A stretch of 64,000 bases of DNA, from assembly GCA_037447655.1 (NCBI GenBank), contig JBBHKE010002734.1, positions 1 through 64,000 of the forward strand. Direction: 5' to 3'. Below are positions 51,929-63,339 of this stretch, piece after piece. Below the pieces are notes generated by a model. The model searched no databases. It was not told where the DNA came from and was given only the letters and a program-made list of their open reading frames with translations. The position numbers were made by a program, and so were the translations under genes. This stretch comes from Zygnema cylindricum. Taxonomy: Eukaryota; Streptophyta; Zygnematophyceae; Zygnematales; Zygnemataceae. The first letter of the stretch is position 1. Every line of letters begins with the position of its first letter.

Positions 51929-53020
51929 TGAGAGAAAGATCTCAGATTTACTGACCACCAGGTGTAATCAATTGAGAGGATGTACGGTAACCTAAAGCAA
52001 AAGATTAGCCAAAAAGCTGAATCGAAAAAAAAGGGTGTGCACGAGGAAACGCACAAAAGAAGTGTCTTACAGCAAAAAGAAAAAGGGAAACAAAACTGAA
52101 AGAGTTACAGACTTACAGGAGCTGGAAGAAAGACATATATATGATATTTGCAAAACAAATGGCGGCTGCCTCAGTGCTTGTTCTGCAATGAACAAAGAGT
52201 ACATACTGTACGAAATCAAATTTCATATTGTATGAGCAAAGTGTATATACTGTACTTTTATTTTATATTGTATGAAGAAGAGTACATACTGTACTGTTTC
52301 GGCTTTTCAACCGTACGCTGGCTGAAACTGCCAGCACATAGAAGATCGTCAGCTTTGTGACACATGGTACAGTACAGTACACCGTGTATCCGCTATTAGT
52401 GTTAATGTTTTTTTCGTCTCTTAAACCAGCTTCTCTCCGTACACACATGTCGAATTGTGGGTCGGACGGTTTCAATCGAAAGGTGAGATTCTCAGCTTCC
52501 AATCGGCGGTCTCAAATTGAAAATCAGACATGTGTGTACGGAGAAAAGATGTTTTAAGTGGCAAAAAAATTACTAACACTAATAGCGATACACGGTGTAC
52601 TGTAGTGCCACGACAGCACGATTTGTTTTGTACGGATGTGAATATGTACGTCCGACAATTCGTCGGAGTTTCGTTTTAAAGTTCGAGCTGTACGATACTG
52701 TACTATACTGTACTGTAGTATTCTGGTGCTTTGTACATACTGGTTCTTTTTTTTTTGACAGGCTCCTATGTGCAAAGCTTTTGGTACACTGACCTTTTTA
52801 CTTACATTCTTTAGTGAAAACAACTATTTCAGGCAGAAGTTAAAGAAACTGTTTAAATTAAAAAAAAATGTTACTCGAGCTCTCAAGGTTTATTTGATTT
52901 TCGACGGATTATTGTGCAATAAGTAACAGTTTTGGTCCATCATCAACTGTGGTTTGGCGTCAAGTCTTTGGATAGGTTAGTTCTAGTCAATATTAATCAT
53001 ACCTGGTCAAAGTTTGAGTC
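51929..53020. promoter_or_regulatory. shared upstream region of two divergent genes
   Basis: About 1.1 kb between the minus-strand gene model and the UAP start codon. It holds three near-copies of RTACATACTGTAC (52200-52295), a 218-bp MITE and AT-rich DNA next to the UAP ATG. Promoters for both genes would lie here; no core box was assigned. Confidence 0.4.
52380..52597. mobile_element. short mariner-like MITE, 218 bp, TA duplication
   Basis: TA at 52378-52379 and 52598-52599 flank CACCGTGTATCCGCTATTAG and its inverse CTAATAGCGATACACGGTG. Further in, CTCCGTACACACATGTC and GACATGTGTGTACGGAG form a second inverted pair, so the whole element can fold into a long hairpin. Confidence 0.85.
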
Positions 53021-53131
53021 ATGGTTTATTCCATTTCGGACCGATTAGAGGCTGCTGGTCAGCAAAAACTTGTAAATTTTCTGGACAACTTGAATCAAAC
53101 TGAGAAGGAGAAGCTTTTGGAGGATATGAAG
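53021..53131 (+). CDS. UAP: UAP exon 1
   Basis: ATG plus 36 codons, MVYSISDRLEAAGQQKLVNF then LDNLNQTEKEKLLEDMK. This is the helical N-terminus of UAPs ('L...GQ.HLL.F...L...E...LL..L'). Donor GTGTGA, phase 0. The ATG follows an AT-rich leader and no upstream in-frame start was found. Confidence 0.8.
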
Positions 53132-56100
53132 GTGTGAAATGTTGTTGTCTCCACTGATGTTCACTTTGATGTTTTGACTCTAATGTCGTTTACTCTCATG
53201 CTGTCGATTCTAATGTTGTTGAATCCAATGTTGTTGACTCGAATATTGTTTACTCCAATGTTGTTATTCTAATGTTGTCAAATCTAAAGTTATTGACTCA
53301 ATGTTGTTTACTCAAATGTTGTCGACTCTCATGTTGTTGACTCCAATATGTCGACTCTACTATTGTTTACTCTAATGTTGTTAATTCCAATATTGTCTAT
53401 TGTTGACTCCAGTTTTGTTGCCTTCAATGTTGTTTACTCTAATATTGTTATTCTAATGTTGTCGAATCTAATGCTGTCAACTCTAATGTTATTAGCCCTA
53501 ATGTTGATTACTCAAATATTGTCTACTCCGATTTTGTTGACTCCGATATGTTGACTCTACTGTTGTTTACTCTAATGTTGTTGACACTTCTCTATTGTTG
53601 TTAATTCCAATATTTTCTATTGTTGACTCTAATGTTGTTGACTTTAGGAAGCTACACTGTCCATCTTTATTAGTTTTAGAGAATTTTCGGGCACTTCACG
53701 TCTTTAACTCAACCGTTTGTTTTTTTTTGAGGGGAGCAATCGAAAAGTAACGGTCTAACTTTTCGATCATGACGTCACAATTGAAAAATTAGAAAAAATA
53801 TGTGCTGAGAAAAAGTAATAGCGATGGGCAAAGTGGTTTTTCTGCAGGGATTCTGTAACTCTTTTGCATCAGATTTTAACCGTTTTTTTTGTCACTCAAA
53901 CTATTTATTATGCCACTAATAATGTGAATTATTTTCCTTTTTCTACAAGCTTGTTGAAAGTATTCAACGGACATATTTAGGAACGTAGATTGTTGTTAAT
54001 AAGGAATGCTTCTAGAGTTCCCTAATCAACTTTTGAAATGTATTCTAAGTGTTTTTTTTTTTTTTTTTTGTATCCCTGTCTGGATAACGGCGTTCATTAT
54101 TTTCCTAACAATTGTACCGACAACCACTATGTCTGAACCTGTCTTTTGAGTATTTGTTTTATTTATTTTTCTATTTTGGGACAGGATGTGGATTTTGTTC
54201 GGGCATCACACATTTTTAAGCAATCCATGGCTGCCCCTCCTGTGGGTATGTACCCTCACCAATAGTGTGTGGATTCGTACTAATGTAGTTCATGGTTTTA
54301 TTTATGGTTTATTGGCGTTAATAACACTATTTTGGTCCCCTTTTTGTCTGCCCTCGGTGTGGAATACATCTAATAAGGAAGGCCTGCACCAAAATTAGTG
54401 TGGTGTAGCGATGGTAACACGATTATGAACTTGCCAACAGTATTCGCAGCAATGTTTGTGAATAACGTACCAAGGAAGATTGTGGCAAGATTTGAGGATA
54501 CAGACACAAATTTCAAGTTTATCCTTTTACTTTGTTTACATCTGTAAAAAAAAAGTTAAGCAAGAGTGACATTCTAGTTTTTTCAAGAAAAATGTTGCGA
54601 CCTTTTGGAGTGGTTAACACTTCTGCATGAAACAAGGGATTAAAAAAGTTCAAATATGTAAACGAGGATATATAATTTTTAAGGACTTCAGTGATAACAG
54701 GGGACAATGAATGGTCTGTGTGCAGTCCATCAAAAGGAAGAAATTGTGCCTGTGACGGGTGTCGCAACCATTTTGAATCGCAATGAAGAACAGAAGGAGA
54801 CATGGCAAAAAAATGGTCTTTCAGCCATTTTGGAAGGCAAATTAGCAGTTGTACTTCTTGCAGGAGGACAGGTAAACCGAACAATTTGGACTCACAATAT
54901 TTTGTTAGTTTCATCTTAGTTTGAAATCCGAAATTTACGTCTAAAAATCACTTTCAGAGCTAAATTGAAATTCAGAATGTACTTCATTCACATTCATGTT
55001 TTTTTTTTCGAATTCGGGATTTACATCTAAAGTTCACATTCATATTGTAATTATTTGATTTTTTTTTGCACTCATTCACATCCTACCTTTCGATCTAATA
55101 ATTCACGTTCAAATTTTGATTTTCATTGGCGGATGTTTTAAAAAGCCGTGATAGAATAACGCAACCAAGTGATATCTGTTTGGTAAGAAGAAAGTTTAGA
55201 TGTGAAGATATTGACTCTCTCACATTGGTCTAATAGGTGCTCTTATTTTGAATGCGTGCTCTATGTATGGAAAAGAAACACTTACGTGGGCATTTTTTTT
55301 TCCACATTGTCTGTTTATGTACCGCACCATGATTTCTATTAAAATTTACTGGCCATTAATCGGAGAATAGAGTGGCCACTTATTTTAAGAAATAGTTCAC
55401 TGTATTGCAATCGGAGAGCAAGTAACGCATGCGTTTATTTCAAATAAGTCGTTTTTTTATCTGGGAAAATCCAACTGTAATAATATGTGTCGCCACCTCA
55501 ATAATAACCTCAGAATATTGAGCATATCAAAAATGTCAAAAGGTTCAAAGAATGATCATCTTATTGAGCTGCTTAATTCAAAGACATGACCAAATTTGAG
55601 TTTTTTTGAGACTTCTCCTTTTTCTTTTTTTCCCTTTTTTTTGCAGGGAACTCGTTTGGGAAGCAGTGCACCAAAGGGCTGTTTTGGTGGGCATCTTCCC
55701 TTTTTCTTCCTTAGAAGAGGAATTGATAGAGGGAGAGGGAAGAAATGATACAGGGAGAGGAGAGGAATTGGCGGGAGAGGAGCGGACTTGATAGAGAGAG
55801 AGGATAAGAATTGACAGGGGGAGAGGAGGGAAATTGATAGAGGGAGAAAGGGGACGAATCGATAGAGGGAGAGGAGAGGCATTGACAGAGGGAGAGGAGA
55901 GGAACTGATAGAGGAGAGAAGAGGAATTGATAGAGGGAGAAGAGAGTTGATAGACCGAGAGGAGAGGCGTTGATAGTGGGAGAGGAGAGGAATTGACACA
56001 GGGAGAGGAGAGGAATTGAGAGGGGGAGACGAGAGGAATTGGTAGAGGGAGAAGAGAAGAATAAACAGAGGGAGCGGTGTGGAATTGACAGAGGGAGAGA

Positions 56101-59100
56101 TAAGCCTTCAGGGAGAGGGAGATAGTGTCTGGACAGATGAACTTCAGTAATCGTAATGGAAGATTATTAGAGCTCTCTGCCGGAAATTTGGTGACTTGTA
56201 TTAATCTTGCAACTAAAACAATATACATGCATTTAATATGCAATTTTTATTTCTGGAACATTGGCTTGAGTTTGCAGATATCGGTTTACCATCAAAGAAA
56301 TCGCTATTTCAGTTACAAGCGGAACGGATTCTGCGCACAGAAACTCTAGCAAGTCATGGTCAGTTTTTTTTTTTAATTTTCATGAAAATCTTTTTTAGCT
56401 GCCTTGAAAATTGTTGCTTTCTATGTTGATGCAATGAAGAGAAAGAGGTTTTTGCTCGTTTTCTATAAATGTTTTTGGGAAAAAAAAATGATTTTGCAAA
56501 TATGCCGCAGGTAGTGTGGTACTGTCACTTAACTTATTGTATTCTTGGCAATAGCAAATAATATACTAAAATCCATGTTGATATTTAACAAATTTTGTGT
56601 CCCAATGGTTACTTAAACCATTTTTGAACTATGTTTGGACTAAATTGCCCTGCATATATCTATATATATATAAAAAAAAGGAAAAATAATGGCACTTAAT
56701 GTGAGCAAGTATGGTTATCCGTAGGATTAATGTAGACCGAATAGGTTTGAGACCCTTGTAAATTCTAATACTGTTTGTCAAAAATAATATTGTATATCAT
56801 ACTGATTTGAATACGAGTGGATTTTCGAGACAATACATTTTAGAGCTATTTAAAGGTTTCGCAGTTTTGAACATTGAAAAAACCCGCAGAAAAAAAATGT
56901 TCTCTGACAGATGGAACCTCTTTACGGCTTTTTAGGGTTTTGTTTTTTCTGACGGGCAGAGACGCGACGAGCTTGCATTCCTCTTTATATCATGACAAGC
57001 CCATTCACACATGAATCGACTTGCGAGTTTTTTAACAAACATGAATTTTTTGGATTAAAATCGGAACAGGTAATCAATTTTTTTATTGATTCTATGGTTT
57101 TGTTTAATAGGTTGTTTGGTTGTCTGGTTTTACGATACTGTTGGTTTTTAGTGGTCATGTTTAATAAATGAAGTTAACAATTTTGCTATGAAAGAGTTAT
57201 GGCCTTCATCCTTTTTTTGTTATATAGAGTTCATTAAAGATCAATTTTCCTTCTAAATTCCTTAGAGGAAACTAGGGTGATTCAAACCCTTGTACTTTTT
57301 TACGTTTATATTTTGGCAAGTTTTTGTAGTTGAAATTCCTCCTTTCTTGTCGAAAGTGTTAACTGGAGCCGCCTGATGTTCTTCTTATACTTATTTTCTT
57401 TTGTTTTTGAATATAACAACAGCTTGTGGTGTGCACATATGTTTTTGGTTTTAATAATTACAGGAACATATGTATATATGTATCGATGCACCTATAAATA
57501 CATTATGTTCCTTAGCATATACATTATGTACGTCACCATGTGCTTACATACGTTATATACATAAGTACATAACAATATACATTAAATGCATTTCTATATA
57601 TTTTATCATATAATAAATTGTAACTTTTTTTTTTGTATGCAGGTTACTTTTTTCCAGCAAGGTTTTTTGCCGTGCTTCCATGAAGATGGTTCTGTTATAT
57701 TGGCCTCTAACTGCCAGGTAAATGTTCGTATTTCTGTACCTCTCTTTTTTTTTTTAGGGTTTTTTCAGAATTTTTTAACGGTTTTAGTTTTCAGGTTTTT
57801 TTTTTTTTTTTTTACTTCTTTCCTTTCTTCCTTCCGTTCACTTACTACTTTGTTACTAGGTGAATCCTCGGCCCCTAGCTGTCAGATAACATTTTCAATT
57901 CTTATATTTAATTCTGGACTTCCTTTAATTTTCCTTCTTTTCTTCTTTTCTTCCTTCCACACTTCACTTACTGCTTACATTCTAAATTTGATGATTAATT
58001 ATGTTCTACAAAGGCATAATGTAATATGCCTATGCAGACATAAAAGTCAATCTTCTGCCTCTACAATTATGACAGTGGCAGCCATGAATTCCCACCCTCT
58101 TCCTCTCCCTCTCCCTGTCCCCCTCCCTCCCTCACGTTTCTCAACTCTCATAGTTCATATTTCTTATGGTTTTGATTGCAGCTTGCCCGGGCACCTGACG
58201 GAAATGGAGGTGTCTATGCAGGTTATTTTTCCAACAATTTTTTCAACCTTTTGCCAACTTTTTGATTTAACAATTTTCAATTTTCGACGTTAAAGCTTGT
58301 AAACCAGTTGTTAAAATCTTTGAAGTTTTTTTTTTTTTTTTTTTCCCCAAAATACTAGCCTATTCAATTTTTGTCTTTTTTGGTGCAGTTAGTCTCCATA
58401 GTTCACCCATTTTATTTCCTTTTTGTGAGCGTTCTCATTAGAGAAGATTTCTTGTGTTGTGAAAAGTAAAATGTGAATTATTTTAAGTAAACATAACTTG
58501 ATATATCATATTGATTAAACTTTAACCCAACAACAAAATGTTTTGATTTAAAGAATTCTATAATTTACAAATGACATAAAACGGAAAAAAATGGATGGAA
58601 ATTTGTTAAAAAATTATTGTGAAAATTATATGAAATTAGAGGAAGATTGTCAGACAAAAAAAATCTTGGTTTGTTGAAAGGATATGAAAAATGGTTCTGA
58701 AAGACATGGTTTTCTTGAAAGGGTATATAAAATGGCATTGGAAAACATAGATTGTTGAAAAGGATATGAAAATTGGTACTAGAAAACATGGTTAGGCTCT
58801 GAAAGGATTTTTTTCTTGTGAAATTTGGGACAGCACTCGAGGATTCCGGAAGTCTTAAAAAAATGAAAAGTAAAGGTGTTGAATTTATCGAATGTTTTTC
58901 TGTCGACAATGCATTGGTGAGTTTTATTCATATGAACCTTGTCAAAAATAACAACGAATAAAAGATGTCTCCAACGTAGAAATGTTTTCCCGTTATAAAC
59001 ATTTTTCAAATTGAGCTAGCCGATTCTTACTTTTGCATTTTGGGTATTGTAGGTTTTAATTGGATTGTTCAAGAAAAATAATGTTGTAAACAGGAAAGGC

Positions 59101-59675
59101 ATTATAGTTGTGTTATACATATTGTGTCAGAATGTATATTTCTTAGAATCTTTCGATGTTGATCGTTGAGCTTCAGTTTCTATTTTACGCGTATTTTGAA
59201 TTGAGAACATCCAAAAGAAAAGAAAATACTTTTACCCAGGACACTTTGTATGTTTTTTTGTAAAAACCATACAATCAAGACGAGTTTTGGATATTGGGTC
59301 GTTAAATTTGCTTTGATAAACAAAGATTTTATTTTTTTTGTCCTATTAATAATTGGAAGAAGTCATGCTTTAATGCCTTAACTTGAGTTTTTTTGTCTTG
59401 GATGTTGCCATATTATCGTGAGTTTTGTTTTGAGAGATATCATGTTTCAACATAAAAAGGTCATGAAAATACTCATCCCAAAAAGAAACCTAGAAAACCC
59501 TGAATAACCCTTAAAAAACCCTAAATAACCGTAGAAACCCATTAAGTAATATATATATCTCATCTTTTTGAAGATTGGGAGAGGGAAAGGCAGGTAAGAG
59601 TTGCAGATCCGATGTTTCTTGGATACTTCCAGGAAACTGGGGCTCCATGTGCTGCGAAAGTGGTGAAGAAAGTGG
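53021..59675 (+). CDS. UAP: UDP-N-acetylhexosamine pyrophosphorylase gene, first 10 exons
   Basis: The enzyme makes UDP-GlcNAc (and UDP-GalNAc) from UTP and the sugar 1-phosphate in the cytosol, feeding N-glycans, GPI anchors and protein O-GlcNAc. Exons by splice site and phase: 53021-53131, 54185-54245, 54726-54871, 55647-55686, 56278-56358, 56960-57069, 57643-57717, 58182-58221, 58834-58916, 59594-59675. Every junction is GT/AG and in phase. Family motifs in order: LAGGQGTRLGSSAPKGCF (nucleotide-binding loop, split by an intron), GLPSKKSLFQLQAERI, IPLYIMTSPFTHES, VTFFQQGFLPC, APDGNGGVYA, VDNALVRVADPMFLGYF and AAKVVKKV. The remaining C-terminal part (normally about 200 residues) is not seen before 64 kb, so the gene probably runs on beyond a 1.6 kb CCCTCT tract and transposons, or is truncated. 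Confidence 0.9.
53140..53650 (+). repeat. minisatellite in UAP intron 1
   Basis: About 500 bases of GACTCTAATGTTGTT and variants (CCAATATTGTTTACTC, etc.), roughly 30 units of 15-18 bases. A frame of about 68 codons across it is repeat-driven. Confidence 0.85.
54185..54245 (+). CDS. UAP: UAP exon 2
   Basis: Acceptor TTGGGACAG; encodes DVDFVRASHIFKQSMAAPPV. Phase 0 in and phase 1 out, donor GTATGT. Confidence 0.8.
54726..54871 (+). CDS. UAP: UAP exon 3
   Basis: Acceptor TGTGTGCAG, phase 1 in and phase 0 out, donor GTAAAC. Encodes VHQKEEIVPVTGVATIL, then ETWQKNGLSAILEGKLAVVL, LAGGQ. 'GL.AI..GK.AV.LLAGGQ' is the UAP lead-in to the uridine-binding loop. Confidence 0.9.
55647..55686 (+). CDS. UAP: UAP exon 4 (40 bp)
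   Basis: A micro-exon encoding GTRLGSSAPKGCF, the second half of the nucleotidyltransferase loop including its conserved Lys. Acceptor TTTTTTGCAG, donor GTGGGC, phase 0 in and phase 1 out. Confidence 0.92.
55690..56125 (+). repeat. minisatellite in UAP intron 4
   Basis: About 16 degenerate units of GAGAGGAATTGATAGAGGGA (20-27 bp), purine-rich, starting right after exon 4. Minus-strand Ser/Leu/Pro frames over it are artefacts. Confidence 0.85.
56278..56358 (+). CDS. UAP: UAP exon 5
   Basis: Encodes DIGLPSKKSLFQLQAERILR and TETLASH. 'GLPS.KSLFQLQAERI' is a family signature next to the sugar-binding site. Acceptor GTTTGCAG, donor GTCAGT, phase 1 to 1. Confidence 0.92.
56960..57069 (+). CDS. 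UAP: UAP exon 6
   Basis: Encodes TRRACIPLYIMTSPFTHEST, then CEFFNKHEFFGLKSEQ. 'WYIMTS..T...T..FF..H.YFGL' is strongly UAP-specific; here Trp is Leu in IPLYIM. Acceptor GACGGGCAG, donor GTAATC. Confidence 0.9.
57643..57717 (+). CDS. UAP: UAP exon 7
   Basis: 75 bp, phase 0 on both sides: VTFFQQGFLPCFHEDGSVIL, ASNCQ. FFQQG..PC is the family motif. Acceptor TGTATGCAG, donor GTAAAT. Confidence 0.92.
58182..58221 (+). CDS. UAP: UAP exon 8 (40 bp)
   Basis: Encodes LARAPDGNGGVYA, the PDGNGG uridine/sugar-binding motif. Acceptor TGATTGCAG, donor GTTATT, phase 0 in and phase 1 out. Confidence 0.9.
58834..58916 (+). CDS. UAP: UAP exon 9
   Basis: Encodes ALEDSGSLKKMKSKGVEF, IECFSVDNAL. Matches 'AL..SG.L..M...G......Y.VDN.L' of UAPs. 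Acceptor TTTGGGACAG, donor GTGAGT, phase 1 in and phase 0 out. Confidence 0.88.
59594..59675 (+). CDS. UAP: UAP exon 10
   Basis: Encodes VRVADPMFLGYFQETGAPCA, AKVVKKV; 'VRVADP.F.G' continues directly from exon 9. Acceptor GAAAGGCAG, donor GTTACT, phase 1 out. Later exons are not found before the window ends. Confidence 0.9.
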
Positions 59676-59704
59676 GTTACTTTTGCCTTTTCTCTCTCTT
59701 TTTT

Positions 59705-61310
59705 TTTTGGCTGTAATCTCTCCCGCTCCCTCTCCCTCTCCATCTCCCTCTCCCTCACTCTCATCCTCTACCTCACCCTCTGCCTCTCCCTCTGAATATC
59801 CCTCTCACTTTCTCCGTCTCTCCCTCTCCCTCGTCCTCTCTCTCTCCCTCATCCTCATCTTCTCCCTCGCCCTCTCCCACTATCCTTGTGCCACTTCCTT
59901 TCCTCTCCCTCTCCCCCTTTTCCTCCCTATTCTTTTCCCCCTTCCTCTCCTTCTCCTTCTCCCCCTCCCTCTCCCACCCGCCCTCTTCCCCTCCCTCTTT
60001 CCTCCTCTCCCTTCCTCTCCCTCTTCGACCACCTGCTTTCCTCTTCATCCCTCTCACTCCCTATCCCTCTTTTTCCATCCCTGTATATCTCTCACTTCTT
60101 GCTCACTCTCCCCCCCTCTTTCTCTATCGTTTTTTTACTCTCCCTCTGTCTCCCTCTCTCCCCAATTATCTCCTATTCCCCTATCCCTCTCTCTCCTACC
60201 CTCTTCCTCTCCCTTCCCCTCTTCCCCCCACTCTCTCTTTATCAATCTGTCTCTCTCCCTCTCTCCTTCCCATTTCTGCTCGTTATGCCTCTCTTTCTCA
60301 CTCTTTCCCAATCTCCCTTTCCCTCTCTCGCATCGTCATCCTGTCCCTCGCCCACTCCCACTCCCTCACTCTTTCCATCTCCCTCCAACTCTCTTTGTCC
60401 CTCTCTCTCCCCTTCTCCCTCCTCCTCTTCCTCTCCCACCTTCTTTGTTTCTCTCACCCTTTCTTGCTCACTCTCTCTCCCTCCCTCTTCCTCCCTCTCT
60501 GCTTTTCTCTTCCTCTCCCTGCCCCCACCCCACCTCTCCCTCAGTCCCTGTCCTTCCACCTCCCTTCCTCTCCCTCTCCCTCTTCTCCTCCCACTCCCTC
60601 TTCAGCCCTCTCTTTTCCTCACCCTCTTTCTCCCTCACTGTCACTCCCACTCTTTTTCTCTCTCTCCGTCTTCCTCCTCTTACTCCCTCCTTCTCCATAC
60701 CTCTACCTCTCTCTCTGCCTTTTCCTCCCTCTTCCTTCATCTATCCATTTTTCTTCCTCGCACTCCCCCTCTCTCTCTCCTTCACCTCTCCCCTACCTCC
60801 CTCTTCTCTCCCTCTTTTTTCTCTCCCTCTCCTTCTCCCTCCCCCTCTCCCTCTCCCCCCCCTCTCCCTTTGTCCTCTATTCCTCTCCCTCTCCTTCCCT
60901 CTTGATCATATGCCTCTCCCCCTCTCTCTCTGTCTCTCCCTCTCCCTCCGCCTCTCCCTCTCCCTCATCCAAATTATCTCCCTCGCCCTCTCCCTCTCCC
61001 TACAACTATGTCCCTTTCCCTCTCCCATTCTCTTTTCCTCTTTCCCCTTCTCCCTCACTCTCCCTCCCTCTACCGCCATCTCTATTTTCTTCTGCCTCTC
61101 TCCCCCCCCCCTCTCTCATTTTTCCCTCTCCCCTTCCACTCTCGCTCTCCCTCTCCCACTCACTCTCTTCCTCCCACTCCCTCTTCTACCTCGTAATTTC
61201 CTCAACCTCTCCCCCCCTCGTACTCCTTTTCCCTTTCTCTCCCTGCTCTCACCTTCTCATCCCCTCTCCCTATCTCTTTCCCTCTCCCACCATATTTTTT
61301 CCCCTCCATC
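59705..61310 (+). repeat. (CCCTCT)n mega-tract, 1.6 kb
   Basis: About 1600 bases with very little A or G, built from CTCCCT, CTCTCC, CCCTCT and TTCCTC units with drift and a few islands. It begins 30 bases after UAP exon 10, inside the next intron. The 600- and 490-codon frames on the plus strand (Ser/Pro/Leu) and the Glu/Arg/Gly frames on the minus strand are simple-sequence artefacts, not genes. Confidence 0.95.
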
Positions 61311-61834
61311 TCAATGTTTCCCTATCAAATTTTGGGGGCCGGCCGGATTCGGCCGGGTGATTCAAAAACGAATATAAATAAATCGTGTACTGCCAAGATT
61401 GGGTACCCGATTGCTACGGTAGTGTACCTCTGGGCCGGAGTAGACACCAAAATGACCGAAGCGACGAAACAATTCGGTACCATTAGAAAAAATTTACCAT
61501 TACAAAATTTCCAAATTTTGTACCCGAATTCGTTCCGGATCCGACGCGGCTGGCCGGGTATGGATTTGGGTACCCGATTGAGACCTCTGCCGTAATGGAC
61601 ACCAAAATGGCCAAAGCGCCGAAAGAGTCCGATATCATTACGGCCGGCTCAATAAATTACGTGACGTCACAGCACAATTTTTAAGTCACCGGGCATCTTT
61701 GACCCGCGGCATTCTCCCAAAGAAAAAAAAAATGCAACGTGTGGAATGTGGACGCTTTGCCGGACAGTTCCGTACAAATAGACGAAAGTTAATATTCGTT
61801 TAGTGACGTCATCTCCCTGATACTGAAACACTAA

Positions 61835-62530
61835 GGGCGTGTCCCCATGTGTTCAAGTAAGGGTTTTTTTCCGTCGTTTACACAGAAAATGGGACTTTCT
61901 ACTTGAAAATATTACGCTGTACGAAAAATGGGCAAAAACTCAAATACATTTTGCGTCATCTTGGAACTTGAAAGGTACGGCGATTTGGCAATATTATCAT
62001 CGCGACCCACTTCCAGCTCATCTTCACACTTGCAATGAAATCAAATCGTGACCTGCTTTTAATCAAAATACTACCCTGTTGACGAATAGAAATCTTGGGT
62101 TGCACGCGTCAAACGTTTTCATTTGTTTTTTTGCAGTTGGGATAATACACGAAAAAAAAAATGTTTGTCCGTTTGCTTATGTTGTCCACTTGTGGGCGTC
62201 TACAAATGTCATTTTGAAGACGTAGGCGATTGCTAATGTCGTTCACGTGTGGGGGTCAACAAATGACAGTTGGCGTCGACAATTGTCCCAATATGTCAGG
62301 AGCTCTTTGCGGCGTACAATTCTCCGCAGATTGTTCCGAGACCGTTGGCGTCTACAAATGTCAGCAGTTTGGGTTTCGCAAGTATTGGCGACGTGTACAG
62401 CTGCCACATATTCAAATTAATGAACGCGCAAGTAACGATTCACATAGGCACACTTTGAAAAGTACACCGTAAAATCAGCGCTAAATTCCAAAATAACGTT
62501 TCAAAATATCGGTTACATGGGGATACGCCC
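61835..62530. mobile_element. PIF/Harbinger-like MITE, 696 bp, TAA duplication
   Basis: TAA at 61832-61834 and 62531-62533. Ends GGGCGTGTCCCCATGTG and its inverse CATGGGGATACGCCC. The interior matches 2909-3674. The 32 kb partner block shows the site without it. Confidence 0.9.
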
Positions 62531-62533
62531 TAA

Positions 62534-63243
62534 GGGTGGAATTCCATTTGCGAAAAAGTGGGGTTTTTTACCGACAGATTCGTGACGATTCGTACAAGTT
62601 CGTACATATTTACTTATTTTTCAACGAAAACAACATTACAGAAAATTGTCCAAGGTTGTAGGCGTAAATTAAGACCGTCGAATTCAATTTCACTTTTTAT
62701 CTGTGACGCCACGTCACCAACCCTGCAGTTTTCTAAGATTGTGCAGAGTGTCGATCGTGCAGAGTGAGGACAGTTCTCGAATACAGAATGTGTAAAACTA
62801 GGCCGCGTGGAAAAGGTCAAAATAATCTAGGATGAGCGCGTATGTGCATACACATCGCAAGGGCCATGTGCCTTCCGCCAAGGTGGCTGCGAATCCGCCG
62901 AAATTATCCTGTCACGCTCCCACCATCAAAGTTTGCCGCCGCCTTTTTGTCGTTGTGTTTTGAAATTTTGGGTAGTACATTTAATGCCCTCTGTACGAGT
63001 CATTAATTACCTCCACTGGTATAGATATTATCTCCGCTGGTACATATAATACCTCCGTCCGTACAAATATTGCGTTGTGACATTGCATTCGAAGACTCTT
63101 TCAAGATTTTAGGCATCGAATATTAGCCTACGTCCTACCAACGAGAATGAGCCACGCAGGTTTACAGACACGACCTAATGGAAGGCATGCCCTTCAGTAA
63201 AATCTTTTGTACAATTACTGGGACGCCTAATGGAAGGCCACCC
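62534..63243. mobile_element. PIF/Harbinger-like MITE, 710 bp, sharing a TAA with its neighbour
   Basis: TAA at 62531-62533 (shared) and 63244-63246. Ends GGGTGGAATTCCATTTGCG and CGCCTAATGGAAGGCCACCC. The interior matches 4873-5577 and 6101-6600 (GGTTGTAGGCGTAAA, CATGTGCCTTCCGCCAAGG, CTCCCACCATCAAAGTTTGC). The 32 kb partner shows the empty site. Confidence 0.9.
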
Positions 63244-63339
63244 TAATTAATGAAAGCGTTGACCCACTGAGGTCTTTCCATACACTCTGCCGTATGACCT
63301 TCGTAAAACACCCTTGTTGTATTTCTTTTTTTACGATTG

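Larger units (their letters stand above)
61545..63285. repeat. repeat block, inverted partner of 32095-33020
   Basis: Outside the two MITEs it is the reverse complement of the 32 kb block: CCGATATCATTACGGCCGGC, AGTCACCGGGCATCTTTGAC, GTCATCTCCCTGAT, AAAGCGTTGACCCACTGAGG, ACTCTGCCGTATGACCTTCG. It lacks the mariner MITE of the partner (single TA at 61790-61791). Confidence 0.85.

Noticed and set aside
59575-61377. 600-codon open frame rich in Ser, Pro and Leu
   Set aside because: It is written almost entirely by the CCCTCT tract. All three plus frames are open at once, and the start overlaps UAP exon 10 in the wrong frame.
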